A DNA stretch of 41,099 nt from assembly GCA_019414725.1 (NCBI GenBank), contig DXLM01000020.1, positions 1 through 41,099 on the forward strand. Reading direction: 5' to 3'. The stretch comes from Bacteroides sp. GTDB taxonomy: Bacteria > Bacteroidota > Bacteroidia > Bacteroidales > Bacteroidaceae. Positions 25,381 to 32,205 of the stretch are shown here, piece by piece; position 1 is the first letter of the stretch; every line of letters starts with the position of its first letter. Below the pieces are notes generated by a model. It made no database searches and had not been told where the DNA came from. It saw nothing but the letters and a program-made list of their open reading frames with translations. Position numbers and translations under genes: made by a program.

Positions 25381-28020
25381 ATGAGCGAAGATATTTTCGA
25401 TAAAAACGATATCCAATCAAGCGATAAAGAAGCACATTCTGACTATAAGCCTGTCGACCAGGGCGACGAAACTGTAAAACACCAATTGAGCGGTATGTAC
25501 CAGAACTGGTTTCTGGACTATGCTTCGTATGTTATTCTGGAACGTGCGGTTCCTCATATCAACGATGGACTGAAGCCTGTTCAGCGACGTATCCTGCACT
25601 CTATGAAGCGCCTGGACGACGGACGCTACAACAAGGTGGCAAATATCGTAGGACATACCATGCAGTTCCATCCTCATGGTGATGCGTCCATCGGCGATGC
25701 ACTGGTACAGCTGGGACAGAAAGATCTGCTTATCGACTGTCAGGGAAACTGGGGAAATATTCTTACCGGTGATGATGCCGCTGCTCCCCGATACATTGAA
25801 GCACGTCTTTCGAAGTTTGCGCTCGATGTGGTGTTCAATCCGAAGACAACCGAATGGCAGGCTTCTTACGACGGACGAAACCGTGAACCGGTGACGCTTC
25901 CTGTCAAGTTTCCGCTGCTGCTGGCTCAGGGAGTGGAAGGTATTGCCGTAGGTCTTTCATCGAAAATATTGCCGCACAACTTCAATGAGCTGTGTGATGC
26001 GGCCATTGCTTACCTGCACGGAGAGGAGTTTCATCTGTATCCCGATTTCCAGACAGGAGGTTCCATCGATGTGTCGCGCTATAACGACGGTGAGCGTGGG
26101 GGAGTAGTGCGTGTACGTGCCAAAATCTCCAAGATAGATAATAAAACTCTTTGCATCAGTGAAATACCGTACGGAAAAACAACTTCTTCACTGATTGATT
26201 CTATCCTGAAAGCTATCGAAAAGGGTAAGATCAAGGTACGGAAGGTGGACGACAATACCGCCGACAAGGTGGAGATTCTGGTACATCTGGCTCCGGGCGT
26301 TTCGTCGGACAAGACACTCGACGCCCTGTATGCCTTTACCGACTGTGAGGTGAATATTTCGCCCAACTGTTGTGTCATCGACAACAAGAAGCCGCATTTC
26401 CTTTCTGTCAGTGTGGTACTCCGTAAGTCGGTAGACAATACACTTTCGCTGCTTCGTCAGGAACTGAACATCCAGCGCAACGAAACGCTGGAAACCTTGC
26501 ATTTCGCTTCGCTGGAGAAAATCTTCATCGAAGAGCGTATCTACAAGGACAAGCAGTTCGAACAGGCTGAGAATATGGATGCCGCATGCGAACATATCGA
26601 CGAACGGCTGACACCTTTCTATCCGCAGTTTGTACGCGAAGTGACTAAGGAGGATATCCTCAAGCTTATGGAGATAAAGATGGCGCGTATCCTGAAGTTC
26701 AACAAGGATAAGGCGGACGAGTTTATTACCAAGTTGAAAGCGGATATCGAAGAAATAGACAATCATCTGGCTCATATTACTGAATATACCATCGACTGGT
26801 ATACACGCATCAAGGAGAAATACGGAAAGAATTTCCCGCGGCGTACGGAGATACGAAACTTCGATACGATTGTGGCAACCAAGGTGGCCGAGGCCAACGA
26901 GAAACTGTATATCAACCGCGAGGAAGGATTTATCGGTACGGGACTGAAGAAAGACGAGTATATCTGCAACTGTTCCGATATCGACGACGTGATTATCTTC
27001 TATAAAGATGGAAAATATAAAATCGTGCGTGTTTCGGACAAGCTGTTCGTGGGTAAGAACATTCTCTACGTGAATATCTTCAAGAAGAACGACAAGCGTA
27101 CGATCTATAACGTGATTTATCGTGACGGGAAAGAAGGATTCCACTATATCAAGCGTTTCAATGTAACGTCGATGATACGCGACCGTGAATACGATGTGAC
27201 ACAGGGAACTCCCGGATCGAAAATTGTATATTTCACAGCCAATCCGAACGGGGAAGCTGAGGTTATCAAGGTGACACTCCGCCCGAATCCGCGTATCAAG
27301 AAGCTGATATTCGAAAAAGACTTCAGTACCATCAACATTAAGGGCCGCCAGTCGATGGGTAACCTGCTGACCAAATATGAAGTGCATAAAATCAGTCTGA
27401 AACAGCGTGGAGGCTCTACACTGGGAGGCAGAAAGGTGTGGTTCGACCATGATGTGCTTCGTCTGAATTACGACGGTCGCGGACAGTATCTCGGAGAATT
27501 CCAGAGTGGGGAAAGCATTCTGGTTGTGCATAAGAACGGTGAATTCTATACAACCGATTTCGACTTGAATAACCACTACGATGCCGATATACAGTTTATT
27601 GAGAAATTTGATGCTGAGAAGGTCTGGACAGCAGTGCTCTATGATGCCGACCAGCAGAATTATCCATATCTGAAACGCTTTACGTTCGAGCAGACAGCCA
27701 AACGGTTGAACTATCTGGGCGAAAACAAACACAACCAGTTGATTCTGCTTTCGGGTGAAGTTTATCCCCGTTTACAGGTTGTATTCGGCGGACACGACAG
27801 CTTCAGGGAAGCGTTGATTATAGAGGCAAGCGACTTTGTAGGTGTCAAGAGCTTCAAGGCAAAAGGCAAGCGTCTGACTACATTTACGGTAGACCGCATC
27901 GAGGAGCTGGAGCCTACCCGTCGTCCGGAACCACAGGAAGATATGGAAGATGCAGATACACCAGAAACGGAAAATGATAATGTTGCGGAAGAAGACAATG
28001 AACAAATGACATTATTTTAA
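25381..28020 (+). CDS. parC: DNA topoisomerase IV subunit A
   Basis: An 879-residue breakage-reunion subunit that, with ParE, decatenates sister chromosomes. The catalytic Tyr is Y138 in APRYIEARL; the quinolone-resistance region HPHGDASIGDALVQLG is at about 98-112. After the winged-helix and tower regions comes a long coiled-coil (about 440-500) and a C-terminal beta-pinwheel. It differs from GyrA, for instance lacking a clear GyrA box, and the last 35 residues are acidic. The partner parE is not in the window. It is followed after 10 bases by a DUF3316-like gene and then an S41 peptidase in an apparent operon. Confidence 0.93.
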   Translation: MSEDIFDKNDIQSSDKEAHSDYKPVDQGDETVKHQLSGMYQNWFLDYASYVILERAVPHINDGLKPVQRRILHSMKRLDDGRYNKVANIVGHTMQFHPHGDASIGDALVQLGQKDLLIDCQGNWGNILTGDDAAAPRYIEARLSKFALDVVFNPKTTEWQASYDGRNREPVTLPVKFPLLLAQGVEGIAVGLSSKILPHNFNELCDAAIAYLHGEEFHLYPDFQTGGSIDVSRYNDGERGGVVRVRAKISKIDNKTLCISEIPYGKTTSSLIDSILKAIEKGKIKVRKVDDNTADKVEILVHLAPGVSSDKTLDALYAFTDCEVNISPNCCVIDNKKPHFLSVSVVLRKSVDNTLSLLRQELNIQRNETLETLHFASLEKIFIEERIYKDKQFEQAENMDAACEHIDERLTPFYPQFVREVTKEDILKLMEIKMARILKFNKDKADEFITKLKADIEEIDNHLAHITEYTIDWYTRIKEKYGKNFPRRTEIRNFDTIVATKVAEANEKLYINREEGFIGTGLKKDEYICNCSDIDDVIIFYKDGKYKIVRVSDKLFVGKNILYVNIFKKNDKRTIYNVIYRDGKEGFHYIKRFNVTSMIRDREYDVTQGTPGSKIVYFTANPNGEAEVIKVTLRPNPRIKKLIFEKDFSTINIKGRQSMGNLLTKYEVHKISLKQRGGSTLGGRKVWFDHDVLRLNYDGRGQYLGEFQSGESILVVHKNGEFYTTDFDLNNHYDADIQFIEKFDAEKVWTAVLYDADQQNYPYLKRFTFEQTAKRLNYLGENKHNQLILLSGEVYPRLQVVFGGHDSFREALIIEASDFVGVKSFKAKGKRLTTFTVDRIEELEPTRRPEPQEDMEDADTPETENDNVAEEDNEQMTLF

Positions 28021-28030
28021 AACCGGAACA

Positions 28031-28882
28031 ATGAAACGAAAGCTTATTACGCTGTTCATCGCACTCGGGACCGTTTTTTCTTTGTATGCGCAGGAAGACA
28101 GCTTGCGGGCCACGCGTTACGTAATGCGCTCTACAATGGTAGGAGTGGGACACAGCAACGTATTCGAAACATATCTTTCTCCGCTGGAATATAGCGGAAC
28201 GGAAGTCAGGTTTATGCACGAAAGCATGCGTATGACACGTATGCTGGGAGGAAACGTATCCGGGCAAAGTCTGTTTCAGATCAATGCCTCGTATAACAAG
28301 AATATTTCTCAGACTGCTGAGATGTATGCCGGACTGGTAAACTGGAGCTATGCCCTGCATTATCAGTTCCGCATGAACGATGATAAGCTGAAGATTCTTG
28401 TAGGACCGATGCTCGACCTGAACGGCGGTGTGGTTTATAACCGGCGTAATTCCAACAATCCGGCTCAGGCTAAGGCATACGGAGGGTTGGGAGCATCGGG
28501 TATGGTTATCTACAAATTTCACATCGCACGCTATCCGCTGACGGTGCGTTATCAGGCAAATCTTCCGCTGCTGGGCGTTATGTTCTCGCCCGAATACGGT
28601 GAGTCGTATTATGAAATCTTTTCGTTAGGCAATGGAGGACGGAATGTGCTGTTTACTTCGCTGCACAATAATCCTTCACTGCGACAGATGGTTACGCTGG
28701 ACTTTCCGATACGCAATGTCGTGATGCGTGTAGGATATGTGTGCGACATTCAGCAGGCAAAGGTCAACAACCTGAAAAGCCATACCTATTCACACGATTT
28801 TATGATAGGCTTCGTGCGCAACCTGTATTTGCTTCGCGGGAAGAAACGTATCAGCATGCCACTTAAAGTAACTCCCTTTTAG
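28031..28882 (+). CDS. DUF3316-like secreted protein, probable outer-membrane beta-barrel
   Basis: A 283-residue protein with a signal peptide (MKRKLITLFIALGTVFSLYA, cleaved before QED). The rest is a run of amphipathic beta strands (YVMRSTMVGVGHSNVFETYL, MYAGLVNWSYALHYQFRM, KILVGPMLDLNGGVVYNRR, HDFMIGFVRNLYLL), as in small outer-membrane barrels, and fits the DUF3316 family by appearance. No enzymatic motif is seen. It lies 10 bases after parC and 3 bases before the S41 peptidase, so the three are probably one transcript; the association with parC is unlikely to be functional. Confidence 0.68.
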   Translation: MKRKLITLFIALGTVFSLYAQEDSLRATRYVMRSTMVGVGHSNVFETYLSPLEYSGTEVRFMHESMRMTRMLGGNVSGQSLFQINASYNKNISQTAEMYAGLVNWSYALHYQFRMNDDKLKILVGPMLDLNGGVVYNRRNSNNPAQAKAYGGLGASGMVIYKFHIARYPLTVRYQANLPLLGVMFSPEYGESYYEIFSLGNGGRNVLFTSLHNNPSLRQMVTLDFPIRNVVMRVGYVCDIQQAKVNNLKSHTYSHDFMIGFVRNLYLLRGKKRISMPLKVTPF

Positions 28883-28885
28883 CTT

Positions 28886-29902
28886 ATGAAACGATTTGCG
28901 TGTATTGTATATATTGCTTTGTCCGGACTTCTGATTTTTAATTCCTGTATACGGGAAGATATTTCCGGCAATACGCCTGAAGATAACTTTGAGGCACTGT
29001 GGAAGATTATAGATGAACAGTATTGCTTTCTCGACTATAAGAACCAGGAGTATGGACTCGACTGGAATGAAGTGCACGAACGGTATGCCCGTCGTATCAC
29101 GTCGGATATGACTTGGGAAAACCTGTTCGAGGTCTTGTCGGATATGGTAAACGAGTTACGCGACGGCCATGTGAATCTTTCCAGTTCACTTGCTACGTCA
29201 CAGTATCGGGAATGGTTCGACAGTTATCCGCGCAATTTCAGCGACAGTATTCAGAGTATTTATCTGGGGAAAGACTATACGAATTCTTCCGGACTGACTT
29301 ACAGTATCTTGGAGAACAACATCGGGTATATTTATTGCTCCAGTTTCTCCAACGGGATAGGCGATGGTAATCTGGACCAGACGCTGAACAAGCTTGCTAT
29401 TTGCGACGGGCTGATTATTGATGTGAGGAATAACGGAGGAGGTAACCTGACGACAGCACAGAAGTTGGCTGCACGGTTTACAAACGAGAAGGTGCTTGTG
29501 GGATACATGTGTCACAAGACAGGTCCCGGACACAGTGACTTTTCCGAACCAAAGCCTGTTTATATAGAACCGTCCAACGGTATACGCTGGCAGAAAAAGG
29601 TAGTAGTGCTCACCAACCGGCGCTCTTATAGTGCGACAAACGATTTTGTCAACAGCATGAACCAGTTTCCGAATGTTACAATCGTAGGCGATAAGACCGG
29701 AGGAGGCTCAGGGTTGCCGTTCAGTTCTGAAATACCTAACGGCTGGTCTATCCGCTTTTCTGCCAGTCCGATGTTCGATCCGGAAATGAATCAGCTGGAG
29801 TTTGGCATCGATCCGGACGTGAAAGTAGACATGACAAGCGAAGATGTGCAGCAAGGAAAAGATACTATTATAGAAACAGCATGTAAAATATTAAAGAATT
29901 AG
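28886..29902 (+). CDS. S41-family peptidase lipoprotein
   Basis: A 338-residue protein with a lipobox (IFNSC, Cys21). The N-terminal helical part (about 33-95, ending LRDGHVNL) and the core domain match tail-specific/C-terminal processing peptidases: DGLIIDVRNNGGGN at 174-187, the likely nucleophile S249 in RRSYSAT, and a possible Lys at 270 in GDKTGGGSG. No clear PDZ domain is present, as in other Bacteroidota members of this group. Substrates are unknown, probably envelope or extracellular peptides. It is the third gene of the parC operon. Confidence 0.83.
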   Translation: MKRFACIVYIALSGLLIFNSCIREDISGNTPEDNFEALWKIIDEQYCFLDYKNQEYGLDWNEVHERYARRITSDMTWENLFEVLSDMVNELRDGHVNLSSSLATSQYREWFDSYPRNFSDSIQSIYLGKDYTNSSGLTYSILENNIGYIYCSSFSNGIGDGNLDQTLNKLAICDGLIIDVRNNGGGNLTTAQKLAARFTNEKVLVGYMCHKTGPGHSDFSEPKPVYIEPSNGIRWQKKVVVLTNRRSYSATNDFVNSMNQFPNVTIVGDKTGGGSGLPFSSEIPNGWSIRFSASPMFDPEMNQLEFGIDPDVKVDMTSEDVQQGKDTIIETACKILKN

Positions 29903-29911
29903 CTCTAATAT

Positions 29912-29942
29912 TTTGCAAATTCAAAAATATAGTCTATCTTTG
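29912..29942 (+). promoter_or_regulatory. near-ideal Bacteroidota promoter of tRNA-Leu
   Basis: TTTG (29912-29915), 19 bases, TATCTTTG (29935-29942): a full match to the phylum's consensus. Transcription would begin near 29949, about 40 bases before the mature tRNA. Confidence 0.8.
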
Positions 29943-29989
29943 CAACCGCAAAAAGGAAATATATACTGATTTAAGTTATATTTTACTTC

Positions 29990-30071
29990 GCGCCTGTGGC
30001 GTAATTGGTAGCCGCGCCAGACTTAGGATCTGGTGCCGTGAGGCGTGTAGGTTCGAGTCCTATCAGGCGCA
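29990..30071 (+). tRNA. tRNA-Leu(TAG)
   Basis: Acceptor arms GCGCCTG (29990-29996) and CAGGCGC (30064-30070) pair perfectly, with discriminator A at 30071. The anticodon stem CCAGA/TCTGG encloses loop CTTAGGA, so the anticodon is TAG. The long variable arm (TGCCGTGAGGCGT) marks a class II tRNA, and the T-arm holds GGTTCGAGTCC. The CCA end is not encoded. A terminator follows at 30074. Confidence 0.95.
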
Positions 30072-30073
30072 CG

Positions 30074-30126
30074 AAAAATGGATTTAATAGATTTCTCTAA
30101 GCAGGATTTATTAAATCCATTTTTTT
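30074..30126 (+). terminator. intrinsic terminator of tRNA-Leu
   Basis: AAAAATGGATTTAATA (30074-30089) pairs with TATTAAATCCATTTTT (30109-30124), followed by more T residues. It starts three bases after the tRNA. Confidence 0.85.
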
Positions 30127-30325
30127 GTGCATTGGGGAATTGATTCTGCAAGATTGAATTAAATTCTTTCTATTCAGACCAGCAAAATTTATATTTAGCC
30201 AGCGAATTACTCAGGTTTTATGTGGAGTTATCAAATACGGTTGACGTTGTGGTTTACGCGAAGAGTCAATCATAGTGTCAAATAGTTCTAATTTGTTTTA
30301 CTAAGCGACACTTTCTAAAAACAAA

Positions 30326-30359
30326 AAAGCATCGATAATCATCAGATTATCAATGCTTT
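30326..30359 (-). terminator. intrinsic terminator of tRNA-Pro
   Basis: Arms 30345-30359 and 30326-30340 pair over 15 bp (one mismatch) with a 4-base loop. On the minus strand the stem is followed by a T-run (complement of 30321-30328). The stretch 30127-30320 between the two terminators holds no recognised gene. Confidence 0.8.
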
Positions 30360-30366
30360 CTACCAG

Positions 30367-30441
30367 TCGGGGTGACTGGATTCGAACCAGCGACCACACG
30401 CCCCCCAGACGCGTACTCTAACCGGGCTGAGCTACACCCCG
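30367..30441 (-). tRNA. tRNA-Pro(GGG)
   Basis: On the minus strand the acceptor arms CGGGGTG and CACCCCG pair perfectly with discriminator A at 30367. The D-arm is TAGCTCAGCCCGGTTAGAG, the anticodon loop CTGGGGG gives anticodon GGG, and the T-arm holds GGTTCGAATCC. CCA is not encoded. It converges on tRNA-Leu(TAG). Confidence 0.93.
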
Positions 30442-30452
30442 AATTGCGGATG

Positions 30453-30483
30453 CAAAGGTAAGGCTTTATTTTAAATTAGCAAA
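30453..30483 (-). promoter_or_regulatory. near-ideal Bacteroidota promoter of tRNA-Pro
   Basis: On the minus strand TTTG (30483-30480), 19 bases, TACCTTTG (30460-30453). Same spacing as the tRNA-Leu promoter. Transcription would begin only a few bases before the mature tRNA. Confidence 0.8.
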
Positions 30484-30550
30484 TTATTTCATATGCTTTT
30501 TTCTGCTTTTTTAGAATAAGCTGTCGCTGTAATATCTTTAATAATGCCTT

Positions 30551-31612
30551 TTAGCCCATTGTTTCGCAATAGAAGTCGAACATATCATATACCTCATCTT
30601 GAGTGGCACTTTGGTTGATATGGATATCACCTATTTCACCGAGTAGGGTGAAGTTGACATTGCCTAGTGAGGAATTTTTCTTATCATGTTTCATAAACTC
30701 GTACAGACGGTCATAATCCTTACAGCTGAATGCCAGTTTCCCGTAATGCTCCTTGATGAACTGTATGGTAGGGCGTAACTTGTCTTTTGGGAAACCTACC
30801 TTGAGATGTGAATAATATAGTTCGCACACCATTCCCCATGCTACGGCATATCCATGCAATACAGGATTTCCTGTTTCCAGAGCAAAACTTTCGAATGCAT
30901 GACCTACGGTATGTCCGAAGTTTAAGGCCTTGCGGATATTTTTCTCAAAAGGATCCTGTTCTACCACTTTTTCTTTTACCTCGATGGAAGTAGCGACAAG
31001 TTGTTGCAGATGCTTGTAGTCTACGTGCTCCATATCGAATTTGATAAGCTCGCTCCAGTGCTCCGTGTTGCTGATAAGTCCGTGCTTCAGCATTTCCGCA
31101 TATCCCGACAAGATATTGGGATAATCGAGTGATTTAAGAAATTCACAGTCTATCAGAACATAATTGGCTGGTGTGAACACTCCAATTTCATTTTTCAGCC
31201 CATTGAAGTTGATGCCTGTCTTTCCTCCTACAGAAGCATCTACCATGGCCAGTAATGTAGTAGGAATGTTAACCATGTCGATACCTCGTTTGAAAGTAGC
31301 AGCAGCAAAACCACCCAGGTCGGTTATCATACCTCCGCCCAGGTTGATCATCAGTGAGTGGCGTGTACCTCCCTTGTTGCTAAGCTGGCTCCATACGTAG
31401 GCAAGAGTTTCCAGATTCTTATGAATATCTTCCACTCCGATGCAAATATGTTCTGCCTGTGCAAGAAACGGATATTTTTCGATAATCGGAAGGCAATACG
31501 TGCGCGTATGCTCGTCGGTCAGAATAAATAATTTATCGTATGTTTTGCTGGTGACTGCCTTTTGCAGGTTTTCTTCCAGGTTATGGCAGATTACAACTTC
31601 TTGTTTACTCAT
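30551..31612 (-). CDS. aroB: 3-dehydroquinate synthase
   Basis: About 353 residues. It converts DAHP to 3-dehydroquinate in the shikimate pathway, using NAD+ and a divalent metal. The NAD-binding LGGGMITDLGGFAAATFKRG and the segments TTLLAMVDASVGGKTGIN, LNFGHTVGHAFE (metal-binding His) and HGYAVAWGM are all present. The ATG at 31612 (MSKQEVVICH) is preferred over one 16 codons upstream, because a -7 promoter element lies at 31632-31639, inside the longer version. No other shikimate gene is adjacent. Confidence 0.96.
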   Translation of the reverse strand: MSKQEVVICHNLEENLQKAVTSKTYDKLFILTDEHTRTYCLPIIEKYPFLAQAEHICIGVEDIHKNLETLAYVWSQLSNKGGTRHSLMINLGGGMITDLGGFAAATFKRGIDMVNIPTTLLAMVDASVGGKTGINFNGLKNEIGVFTPANYVLIDCEFLKSLDYPNILSGYAEMLKHGLISNTEHWSELIKFDMEHVDYKHLQQLVATSIEVKEKVVEQDPFEKNIRKALNFGHTVGHAFESFALETGNPVLHGYAVAWGMVCELYYSHLKVGFPKDKLRPTIQFIKEHYGKLAFSCKDYDRLYEFMKHDKKNSSLGNVNFTLLGEIGDIHINQSATQDEVYDMFDFYCETMG

Positions 31613-31631
31613 AAATCTATTGTTTTTCCTG

Positions 31632-31639
31632 CAAAAATA
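31632..31639 (-). promoter_or_regulatory. -7 element for aroB
   Basis: The minus strand reads TATTTTTG, matching TAnnTTTG, 20 bases before the aroB ATG at 31612. It excludes the longer aroB reading frame. Confidence 0.5.
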
Positions 31640-31681
31640 GAAAAAAAGTAAAAAGTACATGTGTGTACGTTGACAATTAAT

Positions 31682-31689
31682 TATTTTTG
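31682..31689 (+). promoter_or_regulatory. -7 element for the small membrane protein gene
   Basis: TATTTTTG matches TAnnTTTG and lies 27 bases before the start at 31716, in the divergent region with aroB. The -33 half is not clear. Confidence 0.45.
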
Positions 31690-31715
31690 TGCTGAATTTA
31701 CCAATAAATTGATTT

Positions 31716-32123
31716 ATGAAAGGAATATTACCGGTTGCCTGTAGAATAGCAGGATACGCATTACTTATTTTATCTGTTTTTGTGCCTTTGTTGATGTATA
31801 TGTTTGGTCAGGTACACGACGGGAATCTGATTTATGTAAAATTGGGGATTAAGTTGATTGTCTGGCTGTCGCTGTTCATGATTTTTCTCTCTAAAGTAAA
31901 GGATGAGGCCGAAGAGACGGCATGTCTGCGCAGTAAAGCCATGAAATATGCCTTATATATCTGGGGAGTGTATTACATCGTGATGCTGATAAAGGGAGCT
32001 GTAAACCAGGATTTGCAGGTGGCCGACAATTCTGTCGGAATAGTTTATCTGATTATCTGTGTGATTTGTTGGGAGTTTTTGTATCAGAAGCATCGTATAG
32101 AAAAAACGTTCAGAAAAAAATAA
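31716..32123 (+). CDS. small integral membrane protein, unknown function
   Basis: A 135-residue protein with four hydrophobic segments at about 8-30, 44-63, 79-95 and 105-122, and a strongly basic C terminus (KHRIEKTFRKK) expected in the cytoplasm. No catalytic or transport motif is seen and I do not recognise the family. It is divergent from aroB and 82 bases upstream of the barrel protein gene; with no terminator between them they may share a transcript. Confidence 0.7.
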   Translation: MKGILPVACRIAGYALLILSVFVPLLMYMFGQVHDGNLIYVKLGIKLIVWLSLFMIFLSKVKDEAEETACLRSKAMKYALYIWGVYYIVMLIKGAVNQDLQVADNSVGIVYLIICVICWEFLYQKHRIEKTFRKK

Positions 32124-32205
32124 GTTTTAAAAAAGGTTGCAATATTAAACCTTTAAAATGTTTTGATGTCAAACCAGCGTTAAAACATTTGATTAGATCG
32201 GAATA

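Noticed and set aside
26188..27732. A 514-codon open frame on the minus strand inside parC
   Set aside because: It is the antisense of a complete, recognisable topoisomerase gene and shows no family motif of its own.
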